Below, piece after piece: positions 15,785-23,653 of a stretch of DNA of 35,931 nt. The position numbers were made by a program, and so were the translations under genes. The notes below the pieces were generated by a model. The model did not search any database. It saw only the letters and a list, made by a program, of their open reading frames with translations, and had not been told where the DNA came from. The first letter of the stretch is position 1; each line of letters begins with the position of its first letter. Source of the DNA: Pseudoprimorskyibacter sp. (lineage in GTDB: Bacteria; Pseudomonadota; Alphaproteobacteria; Rhodobacterales; Rhodobacteraceae); contig JAQXDR010000195.1 of NCBI GenBank assembly GCA_029251265.1, positions 1 to 35,931 on the forward strand, written 5' to 3'.

Positions 15785-17032
15785 ATGGCGCATGGCAAAA
15801 ATCTGCGGATCGATCCGGATCGGTTATGGGACAGTTTGATGGAGATGGCCAAAATCGGGCCAGGCATAGCTGGCGGCAATAACCGTCAGACGCTCACGGA
15901 CGAGGACGCTGAAGGTCGCGCACTGTTTCAATCGTGGTGCGAGGATGCGGGTTTGACCATGGGCCTCGACACAATGGGAAATATGTTCGCAACCCGAGCA
16001 GGCCAAGACCCCGACCTGCTGCCCGTTTATATGGGTTCGCACTTGGACACCCAGCCCACAGGCGGGAAATACGATGGCGTCCTCGGAGTGCTGGGCGGTC
16101 TGGAAGCCATCCGCACCCTAAATGATATGGGTGTCAAGACAAAGCGTCCCATCGTTTTGACGAACTGGACCAACGAAGAAGGCACCCGTTTTGCGCCACC
16201 AATGCTGGCCTCGGGTGTTTTTTCGGGCAGGCATACCCAAGACTGGGCCTATGCGCTCACAGATGCTGAGGGCAAGACAGTAGGCGAGGAACTAAAACGG
16301 ATCGGCTGGATTGGTGACGAAGAGGTCGGAGCGCGCAAGATGCATGCAATGTTCGAATTGCATATCGAGCAAGGACCCATTCTGGAAGCTGAAAACAAGG
16401 ATATTGGCGTGGTTACCCATGGGCAGGGTCTGCGTTGGATTGAATGCACGATTACCGGCAAAGAAAGCCACACCGGCTCAACCCCAATGCACATGCGCAA
16501 AAATGCCGGGCTGGGACTGGCACGTATCACCGAACTGGTTCACCAGATCGCCATGGACAACCAGCCCAATGCCGTGGGCGCGATCGGCCATGTCGACCTG
16601 TATCCCAACAGCCGTAATATCATCCCCAGCAGGGTGGTCTTTACCGTGGACATGCGCACACATCTTTTGGACAAGCTTAACGCAATGGTCGACGACTTTA
16701 TGGCGAAAGCACCGGAGCTATGCGCCGAAATCGACGTCACGTTCAGTGCCAAGGTTGTGGGCCACTTTGATCCCCCCGCATTTGACGAGGCTTGCGTTTC
16801 GGCCGTGCGCAATGCGGCCGAAACTCTGGGGTACTCTCATATGAACATAGTCTCGGGTGCGGGCCACGATGCCTGCTGGATCAACGACGTCGCCCCGACG
16901 GCCATGATCATGTGCCCCTGTGTTGACGGTCTCAGCCATAATGAGGCTGAGGACATCACCAAAGACTGGGCACAAGCCGGAACCGATGTCTTGTTGCACG
17001 CCGTTCTGGACGCCGCCGAGATCGTAGAATGA
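15785..17032 (+). CDS. Beta-ureidopropionase / N-carbamoyl-L-amino acid hydrolase (M20-type)
   Basis: A 415-aa zinc-dependent amidohydrolase of the HyuC/AmaB (hydantoinase/carbamoylase) family. It removes the carbamoyl group of N-carbamoyl (beta-)amino acids as CO2 and NH3. Metal and catalytic motifs are GSHLDTQPTGGKYDGVLGVLG (H86, D97), TNEEGTRF (E131/E132), ELHIEQGP near residue 195, SGAGHDA and CPCVDGLSHNEAE. The C-terminal dimerisation domain includes RWIECTITGKESHTGS. The frame is open back to 15719, but the ATG at 15785 with a GGGG upstream gives the normal N-terminus. Next to a dihydropyrimidinase it is the likely third enzyme of reductive pyrimidine breakdown (PydC role). Hydantoin use is the alternative. 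It opens a plus-strand operon. Confidence 0.9.
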   Translation: MAHGKNLRIDPDRLWDSLMEMAKIGPGIAGGNNRQTLTDEDAEGRALFQSWCEDAGLTMGLDTMGNMFATRAGQDPDLLPVYMGSHLDTQPTGGKYDGVLGVLGGLEAIRTLNDMGVKTKRPIVLTNWTNEEGTRFAPPMLASGVFSGRHTQDWAYALTDAEGKTVGEELKRIGWIGDEEVGARKMHAMFELHIEQGPILEAENKDIGVVTHGQGLRWIECTITGKESHTGSTPMHMRKNAGLGLARITELVHQIAMDNQPNAVGAIGHVDLYPNSRNIIPSRVVFTVDMRTHLLDKLNAMVDDFMAKAPELCAEIDVTFSAKVVGHFDPPAFDEACVSAVRNAAETLGYSHMNIVSGAGHDACWINDVAPTAMIMCPCVDGLSHNEAEDITKDWAQAGTDVLLHAVLDAAEIVE

Positions 17033-17160
17033 TCCGCGACATGCTAACCATGGGCCAATTCAATCCGTTCAGCGCACTGCGCTCAGGTCACGATTGTCCT
17101 TGCGTCTTTGCCTACGGAAGGCGCGCATACCCTTCACAAAAGCTATCAGACCAAAGGTAA
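17029..17160 (+). CDS. Possible 43-aa small ORF bridging the hydrolase and dihydropyrimidinase genes
   Basis: An ATG at 17029 overlaps the stop of the preceding hydrolase (ATGA), and the frame runs 43 codons to TAA at 17158-17160, directly abutting an ATG at 17161. The product, starting MIRDMLTMGQFNPFSAL and containing CPCVF, resembles nothing I know. It fills the 128-bp gap exactly, which could be coincidence, a coupling device that carries ribosomes to the next gene, or a real small protein. A small hairpin, AGCGC-ACT-GCGCT, lies inside at 17071-17083. Confidence 0.3.
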   Translation: MIRDMLTMGQFNPFSALRSGHDCPCVFAYGRRAYPSQKLSDQR

Positions 17161-17166
17161 ATGACC

Positions 17167-18621
17167 ATGTCAAAAGTCATCAAAAACGGAACAGTCGTCA
17201 CAGCGGATCTTAGCTACAAGGCGGATGTGTTGGTCGACAATGGTGTCATTACAGAAATCGGCCAGAATTTGTCTGGCGATGAAACCCTGGACGCCACGGG
17301 TTGCTACGTCATGCCCGGCGGCATTGATCCGCATGTCCATCTGGAAATGCCGTTTATGGGAACATATTCCAGTGACGATTTTGAATCCGGCACGCGTGCG
17401 GCCTTGGCAGGCGGCACAACGATGGTTGTCGATTTCTGCCTTCCCAACCAGAACGAAAGCCTGCTGGATGCGATCAAACGCTGGGACAACAAATCCACCC
17501 GCGCAAATTGCGACTATTCGTTCCACATGGCGGTCACATGGTGGGGCGAGCAGGTCTTTGACGACATGCAGGCCGTCGTCCAGCAGCGTGGCATCAATAC
17601 CTTCAAGCATTTTCTCGCCTACAAAGGCGCATTGATGGTCAATGACGATGAATTGTTTGCGAGCTTTAGCCGTCTGTCCGAACTAGGTGCAACAGCCATG
17701 GTACACGCTGAAAACGGCGATGTGGTGGCAGAGATGACAGCCCGGCTGTTGGCCGAAGGCAACAATGGTCCCGAAGCGCATGCCTATTCACGCCCCTCTC
17801 AAGTCGAAGGAGAGGCCACAAACCGTGCCATCATGATCGCAGACATGGCGGGCGTGCCTTTGTATGTTGTTCATGTCAGCTGTGAAGAAGCACACGAGGC
17901 TATCCGCCGCGCTCGGCAGAACGGCAAACGTGTCTGGGGCGAGCCGCTTATTCAGCACCTGACGCTTGATGAAAGCGAATACTTCAACCCCGATTGGGAC
18001 CATGCCGCGCGTCGGGTCATGTCCCCCCCCTTCCGGAACAAAAAACACCAAGACAGCCTTTGGGCAGGATTGATGTCGGGATCGTTGTCCTGCGTGGCCA
18101 CCGATCACTGCGCCTTTACCACGGAGCAAAAGCGGTTTGGCGTCGGCGATTTTTCTAAAATCCCCAATGGAACAGGTGGAGTTGAAGACCGCCTGCCCAT
18201 GCTGTGGACGCATGGTGTTGCAACAGGGCGACTGACGCCCAATGAATTTGTTGCCATGACCTCGACCAACATTGCCAAGATCTTGAACTGCTATCCACGC
18301 AAAGGCGCAATCCTTGTGGGGGCTGATGCGGATCTGGTCGTTTTTGATCCTGAAAAAACAAAAACGATTTCAGCCGGCACACAACAATCCTCAATTGATT
18401 ACAATGTGTTCGAAGGCCAAGCCGTAAAAGGTCTGCCGCGTTACACACTGTCCCGGGGCAAGGTCGCCGTCATGGATGGCGAGATCCGCACACAAGAAGG
18501 CCACGGAAAATTTGTCGAACGCGCGCCCAATGGCACGATCAATAAGGCGTTGTCGCAATGGAAAGACCTGACGGCTCCCCGACCAGTGGAGCGTACGGGG
18601 ATCCCTGTGACAGGCGTTTAA
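17167..18621 (+). CDS. Dihydropyrimidinase / D-hydantoinase
   Basis: A 484-aa cyclic amidohydrolase that opens 5,6-dihydropyrimidine or 5-substituted hydantoin rings to N-carbamoyl (beta-)amino acids. Binuclear metal signatures are GGIDPHVHLEMPF (HxH), the carbamylated lysine in FKHFLAYKGALMV, a later His in MVHAENGD and VVHVSCEEA, and CVATDHCAF with the metal Asp. Roseobacter dihydropyrimidinases share MSKVIKNGT and GTYSSDDFESGTRAALAGGTTMVVDF, as I recall. Two in-frame ATGs exist. The one at 17161 is only 3 bp after AAAGG, while 17167 has better spacing and the conserved N-terminus, so 17167 is used. It is followed after 24 bp by an importer ATPase gene. PydB/HydA role inferred from the pair with the N-carbamoyl hydrolase. 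Confidence 0.93.
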   Translation: MSKVIKNGTVVTADLSYKADVLVDNGVITEIGQNLSGDETLDATGCYVMPGGIDPHVHLEMPFMGTYSSDDFESGTRAALAGGTTMVVDFCLPNQNESLLDAIKRWDNKSTRANCDYSFHMAVTWWGEQVFDDMQAVVQQRGINTFKHFLAYKGALMVNDDELFASFSRLSELGATAMVHAENGDVVAEMTARLLAEGNNGPEAHAYSRPSQVEGEATNRAIMIADMAGVPLYVVHVSCEEAHEAIRRARQNGKRVWGEPLIQHLTLDESEYFNPDWDHAARRVMSPPFRNKKHQDSLWAGLMSGSLSCVATDHCAFTTEQKRFGVGDFSKIPNGTGGVEDRLPMLWTHGVATGRLTPNEFVAMTSTNIAKILNCYPRKGAILVGADADLVVFDPEKTKTISAGTQQSSIDYNVFEGQAVKGLPRYTLSRGKVAVMDGEIRTQEGHGKFVERAPNGTINKALSQWKDLTAPRPVERTGIPVTGV

Positions 18622-18645
18622 ACGTATAAGGACCATGCATACCCC

Positions 18646-19422
18646 ATGACATCTGTCATTTCAGCTCAGAACCTAAGTCTTACATTCGAAACGAATGATG
18701 GACCCGTGCACGCGCTTAGCGAGGTGACCTTGGACATCGCTAAAGGGGACTTCGTGTCTTTCATCGGGCCATCAGGATGTGGCAAGACAACTTTTTTGCG
18801 TGTTATGGCCGATCTTGAACAACCAACTGGTGGAACCGTCACTGTCAATGGCGTATCGCCCGGTGCAGCGCGTCTGGCACGCAGCTACGGATACGTATTT
18901 CAAGCAGCAGGCCTATATCCGTGGCGAACCATCGCGGGAAACATTCGTCTGCCGTTAGAGATCATGGGCTATAGCCGGGCCGATCAGATGCAACGCGTGG
19001 CAAAGGTGCTGGATCTGGTTGATCTGAATGGGTTTGAAAAGAAATTCCCATGGCAACTATCTGGGGGGATGCAGCAACGGGCCTCTATCGCGCGGGCGCT
19101 GGCGTTCGATGCCGATATCCTTTTGATGGATGAACCATTTGGCGCTCTTGATGAAATCGTACGTGACCACCTGAATGAACAGCTTCTTCAACTTTGGGCA
19201 AAAACACAAAAAACGATTGCCTTTGTGACTCATTCGATTCCCGAGGCTGTCTATTTATCAACCCATATCGTCGTTATGTCACCACGACCGGGACGGGTCA
19301 CGGATGTCATCACCAGTCCATTGCCACGCGAACGCCCGCTTGAAATCCGTGATACGCCGGAATTTCTAAGCATTGCGCATCGCGTACGTGAAGGGCTAAG
19401 GGCCGGGCATTCCTATGACTGA
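18646..19422 (+). CDS. ABC transporter ATP-binding protein (nitrate/taurine/pyrimidine type)
   Basis: A 258-aa cytoplasmic ATPase. Walker A is GPSGCGKT (near residue 42), the Q-loop region is YVFQAAGLYPWRT, the signature is LSGGMQQRASIARAL, Walker B is ILLMDEPFGALD and the switch His is in FVTHS. The closest subfamily is the NrtD/SsuB/TauB group that works with NMT1-type binding proteins, which agrees with the two permease genes and the binding-protein gene that follow. It powers uptake into the cytoplasm for the two hydrolases just upstream (inference). The ribosome site is weak (AAGGACC about 13 bp upstream). The short frame beginning at 19415 overlaps its end. Confidence 0.92.
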   Translation: MTSVISAQNLSLTFETNDGPVHALSEVTLDIAKGDFVSFIGPSGCGKTTFLRVMADLEQPTGGTVTVNGVSPGAARLARSYGYVFQAAGLYPWRTIAGNIRLPLEIMGYSRADQMQRVAKVLDLVDLNGFEKKFPWQLSGGMQQRASIARALAFDADILLMDEPFGALDEIVRDHLNEQLLQLWAKTQKTIAFVTHSIPEAVYLSTHIVVMSPRPGRVTDVITSPLPRERPLEIRDTPEFLSIAHRVREGLRAGHSYD

Positions 19423-19528
19423 TCTTGTCGATCCTCTCCGTCCTTCGCTGGCGGAAACGTCTTTGTTAACCTCGGTATGCGCCAAGGGGCCGGGACCGTT
19501 TGCATGTCGGGTGACAGACAGTGCGTAG
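19415..19528 (+). CDS. 37-codon ORF overlapping ATPase and permease genes; possible frameshifted permease N-terminus
   Basis: An ATG at 19415, inside the ATPase gene end, starts a 37-codon frame (MTDLVDPLRPSLAETS...) ending at TAG 19526-19528, eight bases into the permease gene. Operon neighbours elsewhere here overlap by 4 bp, so 19415 is where a permease start would be expected. Its hydrophilic residues look like the cytoplasmic N-terminus common in this permease type. A one-base shift between 19512 and 19526 would fuse the two frames. Either a frameshift (real or sequencing) or a translational coupler is possible. Confidence 0.35.
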   Translation: MTDLVDPLRPSLAETSLLTSVCAKGPGPFACRVTDSA

Positions 19529-20453
19529 TATTGTCCCTGTCATAACTGTCTTGGCGGCGATCGTGGGATTATGGGTGTTGGCTGTAGGCCCTATGAACAT
19601 TCGCGGCGCGTTGGATGTCGCTGAAAGAAGCGGGGCCGAGATTGTCCCAGAGGGCTCTGTGCCGCGCCGCGACGTCAGAGTATGGCGGTTAATGCTGGAC
19701 AATCCCGACCATGTCGCACAGGGCTATGACCTCAAACGCCCGCGGCTGCCCACACCCCAGCAGGTTTGGTCGGAATTATGGAAAACTACCGGCGCAATGG
19801 TAGAGCGTGGGCGCACATGGTCCAAACGATCCTTGATCTATCACAGCTGGATCACCCTGAATTCAACGCTTTGGGGTTTTTTGCTGGGTACATCAATTGG
19901 CATCCTTGGGGCCATTGCCATAACCTATTCGCGCGTCGCAGATATGAGCGTTATGCCTTGGGCGATAATATCTCAAACTGTGCCCATTGTGGCCCTAGCG
20001 CCCATGATCATCGTTTTGTCCAATCAGGTCGGTATCGAAGAGCGCGCTGTGCCCAAAGCCATAATCTCCGCCTATCTGTGTTATTTTCCAGTCCTTGTGG
20101 GCATGGTCAAAGGACTGAGGTCCCCTGCCCCGGCGCAACTTGACCTGCTGAAGACGTATAACGCATCCGGCACACAAAGCTTTTTGAAGCTGCGTCTACC
20201 GGCCAGCGTCCCGTTTTTGTTCACGTCGCTCAAGGTTGGTATCGCCGCTGCCCTTGTGGGCACGATTGTCGGTGAACTGCCCACCGGTGCGATCAGTGGA
20301 CTGGGTGCGCGGATCCTCATCGGCGATCAGTTTGGCAACCCCTTCGCGATATGGTCTGCGCTTTTTGCCGCCGCAATTCTTGCAGGTGTGATGGTGACCT
20401 GCCTCGATGTGCTACAACGCGTGGTCCTGTCACGCATGGGAATGAGATCATGA
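19521..20453 (+). CDS. ABC transporter permease (NMT1-type importer), first subunit
   Basis: A 310-aa inner-membrane permease of the NrtB/SsuC type. There is an N-terminal hydrophobic segment (IVPVITVLAAIVGLWVLAVG). A roughly 60-residue periplasmic stretch (residues about 28-95) follows, then a block of membrane helices with the coupling EAA-like loop LLKTYNASGTQSFLKLRLPASVPF near residue 215. The start given is a GTG at 19521 with no clear ribosome site. An in-frame TGA at 19512 rules out a longer form in this frame, so the true N-terminus may lie in the overlapping frame from 19415 (see that entry). Its stop overlaps the second permease gene (ATGA). Confidence 0.82.
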   Translation: MRSIVPVITVLAAIVGLWVLAVGPMNIRGALDVAERSGAEIVPEGSVPRRDVRVWRLMLDNPDHVAQGYDLKRPRLPTPQQVWSELWKTTGAMVERGRTWSKRSLIYHSWITLNSTLWGFLLGTSIGILGAIAITYSRVADMSVMPWAIISQTVPIVALAPMIIVLSNQVGIEERAVPKAIISAYLCYFPVLVGMVKGLRSPAPAQLDLLKTYNASGTQSFLKLRLPASVPFLFTSLKVGIAAALVGTIVGELPTGAISGLGARILIGDQFGNPFAIWSALFAAAILAGVMVTCLDVLQRVVLSRMGMRS

Positions 20454-21295
20454 TCTGGCTGGGTTTTTCACTGGTCTTTTGGGTTGCGGCCTGGATGCTC
20501 AATATCCGGTTGGCAAATTCCGTGTATTCTAAATCACTTGCGGTGCGCATCGTGGTGCCACTGATATTCGGTGCGACCCTTTTGGTTCTTTGGGAAGGCA
20601 TCGTCCGCGGCCTGAATGTGTCGCCAATTATCTTGCCTGCGCCCAGTCTTGTTGCCCAAACGTTGGCCGGATCTACAGATATCTTATGGATCGATTTAAA
20701 GCAGACCGTCTTGAAGGGCGCGTTGCGAGGCTATGTGATCGGCGCCAGTGTTGCGTTTGTCGTGGCCGTGTTAATCGATCGCAGCCGGTTCCTGACGCGG
20801 GGGCTTTTACCCATCGGCAATTTTGTCGCCGCGTTACCAATCGTCGGCATAGCGCCTATTTTGGTGAATTGGTTCGGCTTTGACTGGCAGTCCAAGGCCG
20901 CTGTTGTCGTGGTCATGGTGTTCTTTCCCGTTCTTGTGAATACCGTGCAGGGATTACGGGAAACAGACGCAATGCAGCGTGATCTGATGCGGACCTATGC
21001 CGCAGGATATGGGTATACATTGCTAAAACTGCGCTTGCCTGCGGCCATGCCATTTGTCTTTAACGGCTTGAAAATCGCAACCACTCTGGCCCTGATCGGA
21101 GCCATAGTCGCCGAATATTTCGGATCTCCGACACGTGGTATGGGATTTCGGATTTCGACCGGGGTGGGCAGCTTGTCCATTGACCTCGTTTGGGCCGAAA
21201 TCACCGTCGCAGCCCTTGTCGGAACCGGATTTTATGGCATCGTGGCCTGGATAGAAAAACACGTGACCTTTTGGCACCCGTCCCAACGAGGTTAG
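20450..21295 (+). CDS. ABC transporter permease (NMT1-type importer), second subunit
   Basis: A 281-aa inner-membrane permease paired with the one before it. The N-terminal helix is LGFSLVFWVAAWML, a second is VVPLIFGATLLVLWEGIV, and the coupling loop is LMRTYAAGYGYTLLKLRLPAAMPF near residue 185. A stretch of small residues, ALIGAIVAEYFG, comes next, as in the SsuC/ThiX group. The frame is open back to 20351, but the ATG at 20450 overlaps the first permease stop and gives the hydrophobic N-terminus. The two permeases are about as different as expected for a heterodimer. The binding-protein gene begins 40 bp later. Confidence 0.9.
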   Translation: MIWLGFSLVFWVAAWMLNIRLANSVYSKSLAVRIVVPLIFGATLLVLWEGIVRGLNVSPIILPAPSLVAQTLAGSTDILWIDLKQTVLKGALRGYVIGASVAFVVAVLIDRSRFLTRGLLPIGNFVAALPIVGIAPILVNWFGFDWQSKAAVVVVMVFFPVLVNTVQGLRETDAMQRDLMRTYAAGYGYTLLKLRLPAAMPFVFNGLKIATTLALIGAIVAEYFGSPTRGMGFRISTGVGSLSIDLVWAEITVAALVGTGFYGIVAWIEKHVTFWHPSQRG

Positions 21296-21335
21296 TCATT
21301 TACTGAAACTTGCATCCAACAAGGAGACCAAAACA

Positions 21336-22322
21336 ATGAAAATGAAAACAACCTTGGCAGCCACCGCGCTGTCGCTGATCGCCGGCAATGCATTGGCTGC
21401 CGATGATGTCACGTTGCAGCTTAAGTGGGTCACACAAGCGCAGTTCGCCGGATACTATGTGGCCTTGGATCAGGGCTTCTATTCCGATCAGGACCTAAAT
21501 GTCACGATCAAACCGGGTGGCCCGGATATTGCCCCGACGCAGGTTCTGGCCGGTGGTGGCGCAGACGTAACGGTCGAATGGATGCCCGCTGCTCTGGCCG
21601 CCCGCGAAAAGGGTCTGCCTATGGTGAATATCGCGCAACCCTTCAAGTCGTCAGGTATGATGCTGACCTGTCGTAAGGATGCCGGTGTGGCAAGCACGGA
21701 TGACTTCGCGGGTAAAACCCTGGGTGTGTGGTTCTTTGGAAACGAATTCCCGTTTCTCAGCTGGATGAGCCAGCTTGGCATTCCAACCGATGGCAGCGAC
21801 GCGGGTGTCGAAGTTCTTAAGCAAGGATTCAACGTTGATCCAATTCTTAACGGACAGGCAGCCTGTATTTCCACCATGACCTACAATGAATATTGGCAGG
21901 TGATCGATGCAGGTCTGTCACCTGATGACCTGATCACCTTCAAATACGAAGATCAGGGTGTGGCTACGCTTGAAGACGGCTTGTATGTTCTAGAAGAGAA
22001 CCTGTCAGATCCAGCCTTTGCAGGCAAAATGGAACGCTTCGTCCGGGCGTCCATGCAAGGTTGGAAATGGGCTGAAGAGAACCCAGAAGACGCAGCCATG
22101 ATTGTGCTGGATTATGACGAGACGGGGGCCCAGACAGAAGAGCATCAGGTTCGCATGATGGGTGAGATTGCAAAACTCACAGCCGGATCCAATGGTGCTT
22201 TGGACACAGCAGATTACGAACGTACCGTGGCCTCGCTCTTGGCCGGTGGATCTGATCCTGTGATTACGATGCAGCCATCAGGCGCATGGACCCATGCCAT
22301 CACAGATGCTGCTTTGAACTAA
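21336..22322 (+). CDS. ABC transporter substrate-binding protein, NMT1/THI5-like
   Basis: A 328-aa periplasmic binding protein. Residues 1-21 form a signal peptide ending at ALA before ADDVTLQL. The mature start VTLQLKWVTQAQFAGYYVALDQGFY is typical of the NMT1/THI5 and ThiY-like family. Members with known ligands bind pyrimidines such as the thiamin precursor formylaminopyrimidine, and others bind nitrate, taurine or riboflavin. GGADVTVEWMPAALAAREKG and FVRASMQGWKWAEENPEDA are also family-like. The ribosome site AAGGAG lies nine bases before ATG. It is the last gene of the hydrolase-transporter operon, followed by a strong hairpin. A pyrimidine or hydantoin ligand is inferred from the operon. 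Confidence 0.9.
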   Translation: MKMKTTLAATALSLIAGNALAADDVTLQLKWVTQAQFAGYYVALDQGFYSDQDLNVTIKPGGPDIAPTQVLAGGGADVTVEWMPAALAAREKGLPMVNIAQPFKSSGMMLTCRKDAGVASTDDFAGKTLGVWFFGNEFPFLSWMSQLGIPTDGSDAGVEVLKQGFNVDPILNGQAACISTMTYNEYWQVIDAGLSPDDLITFKYEDQGVATLEDGLYVLEENLSDPAFAGKMERFVRASMQGWKWAEENPEDAAMIVLDYDETGAQTEEHQVRMMGEIAKLTAGSNGALDTADYERTVASLLAGGSDPVITMQPSGAWTHAITDAALN

Positions 22323-22328
22323 TGCGCA

Positions 22329-22361
22329 AAGGCCCGGCGATTTTCTGGATCGCCGGGCCTT
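22329..22361. terminator. Strong bidirectional hairpin terminator
   Basis: A perfect 13-bp stem (AAGGCCCGGCGAT / ATCGCCGGGCCTT) with the 7-nt loop TTTCTGG begins six bases after the binding-protein stop and ends 25 bp before the nitronate monooxygenase stop. The A/T ends of the stem and its place between convergent genes suggest termination for both strands. Confidence 0.8.
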
Positions 22362-22386
22362 CCAAAGCGTTACTTATTTCCGGCTA

Positions 22387-23346
22387 TCAACCAATACTAG
22401 CCTTTGCCGCAGCATATTCGGCCGCAAGCCGGTCTACCATTTTCTGCACTGGTCCCAGCGAGGTGACCGCGCCGATACCCTGACCACATCCCCAGATGTC
22501 TTTCCATGCTTTCGCATCCGTATTGCCACCAGATCCAAAATTCATCGCAGATGGATCGCTCTCGGGAAGGTTATTCGGATCCAGTCCGGCAGCAACGACA
22601 GATGGCTTGAGATAATTGCCGTGCACACCCGTGAACAGATTTGTGTACACGATATCATCGGCTGCTCCGTCCACGATGGCCTGCTTGTACCCATCCATCG
22701 CGCGCGCCTCTTCTGTGGCAATGAAAGGCGAACCAATATATCCGAAATCGGCGCCCATTGCCTGTGCCGCCAGAACCGCCCCCCCTGTCCCGATCGAGCC
22801 CGACAAAGCGATCGGTCCATCGAACCATGTACGGGTTTCGGCCACCAGCGCAAACGGAGACTGCACACCAGCATGTCCACCCGCACCCGTGGCCACGGTG
22901 ATCAGACCATCCGCGCCTTTGTCGATCGCTTTATGAGCAAAGGTTTGGTTGATAACATCATGTAAAACCATACCGCCATAAGAATGAATGGCCTCGTAAA
23001 CTTCAACCCGCGCACCAAGGCTGCAAATGATCAGCGGTACTTTGTGTTTCACGCACAGCGCAACATCCTCAGCCAGTCGCGTGTTGGATTTGTGAACGAT
23101 CAGATTGACAGCGTATGGCGCGGATGGCGCATCAGGATGTGCGGCATCGTAGTCTTCCAGCTCTGTTTTGATCTGGGTCAACCATTGGTCCAGCATCTCA
23201 ATGGGACGCGCGTTTAGGGACGGAAAAGATCCAACGATCCCGGCCTTGCACTGGGCAATCACAAGCTCGGGGCCGGAAATCAAAAACAAGGGCGCGCCGA
23301 TGACCGGCAGTCGCATGCGGGATTTTAATTCTGCCAAAGTTGTCAT
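22387..23346 (-). CDS. Nitronate monooxygenase (FMN-dependent)
   Basis: A 319-aa TIM-barrel flavoprotein of the 2-nitropropane dioxygenase family, which oxidises alkyl nitronates. The N-terminal LPVIGAPLFLISGPELVIAQC, TVATGAGGHAG-type loop (ITVATGAGGHAG, with H158 at the catalytic position), SGSIGTGGAVLAAQAMGADFGYIGSPF and a GTxF-like phosphate region are visible. The frame extends to 23403, but the ATG at 23346 has AGAGG nine bases upstream and gives the family N-terminus. It is a lone gene, convergent with the importer operon and divergent from the flavin monooxygenase. Related proteins include enoyl-ACP reductases (FabK-like), but the length and GGHAG favour the nitronate family. Physiological substrate unknown. 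Confidence 0.88.
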   Translation of the reverse strand: MTTLAELKSRMRLPVIGAPLFLISGPELVIAQCKAGIVGSFPSLNARPIEMLDQWLTQIKTELEDYDAAHPDAPSAPYAVNLIVHKSNTRLAEDVALCVKHKVPLIICSLGARVEVYEAIHSYGGMVLHDVINQTFAHKAIDKGADGLITVATGAGGHAGVQSPFALVAETRTWFDGPIALSGSIGTGGAVLAAQAMGADFGYIGSPFIATEEARAMDGYKQAIVDGAADDIVYTNLFTGVHGNYLKPSVVAAGLDPNNLPESDPSAMNFGSGGNTDAKAWKDIWGCGQGIGAVTSLGPVQKMVDRLAAEYAAAKASIG

Positions 23347-23653
23347 GTCGGATACCTCTAATACTGATTCACTGCAACGAACCATGAATAGTAGCGCTTG
23401 CAAAATGAAACGTAGCGGCGCGACGCAGCGTCATGCAAAAATTTGAAGCTGTTTGGTATCCGAGCGGCCTCAACACACGGGAAATTTTAAAATTAAAATC
23501 CCGGTGAAACCTGGCAACGATCTTGTGACGGTTTAAACAGACCACTGGCCCTACTCATTTCCGGACAAGAGCCGGGATGATGCACGGGTTGAACGTTGCC
23601 TCGGTCCCATTTGCATCCTAGCCTTGCAGTTACATTTTGAAACAGGCCATACC
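23347..23653. promoter_or_regulatory. Divergent intergenic region with a long A+T-rich inverted repeat
   Basis: This 307-bp spacer separates two divergent flavoenzyme genes and holds no gene I can support. Its main structure is an inverted repeat at 23478-23503. The left arm CGGGA-(AA)-TTTTAA pairs with TTAAAATCCCG through an AA loop, an 11-bp stem with a two-base bulge. The inner ATTTTAA-AA-TTAAAAT (23484-23499) is perfect. It could be an operator for both promoters or a weak terminator. No regulator gene lies next to it. Confidence 0.4.

Noticed and set aside
22387-23346. Idea that the nitronate monooxygenase-like TIM-barrel flavoprotein is the missing dihydropyrimidine dehydrogenase (PreA)
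   Set aside because: It lacks the ferredoxin-type Cys clusters and PreA motifs, has the GGHAG loop of nitronate monooxygenases, and lies on the opposite strand beyond a strong terminator.
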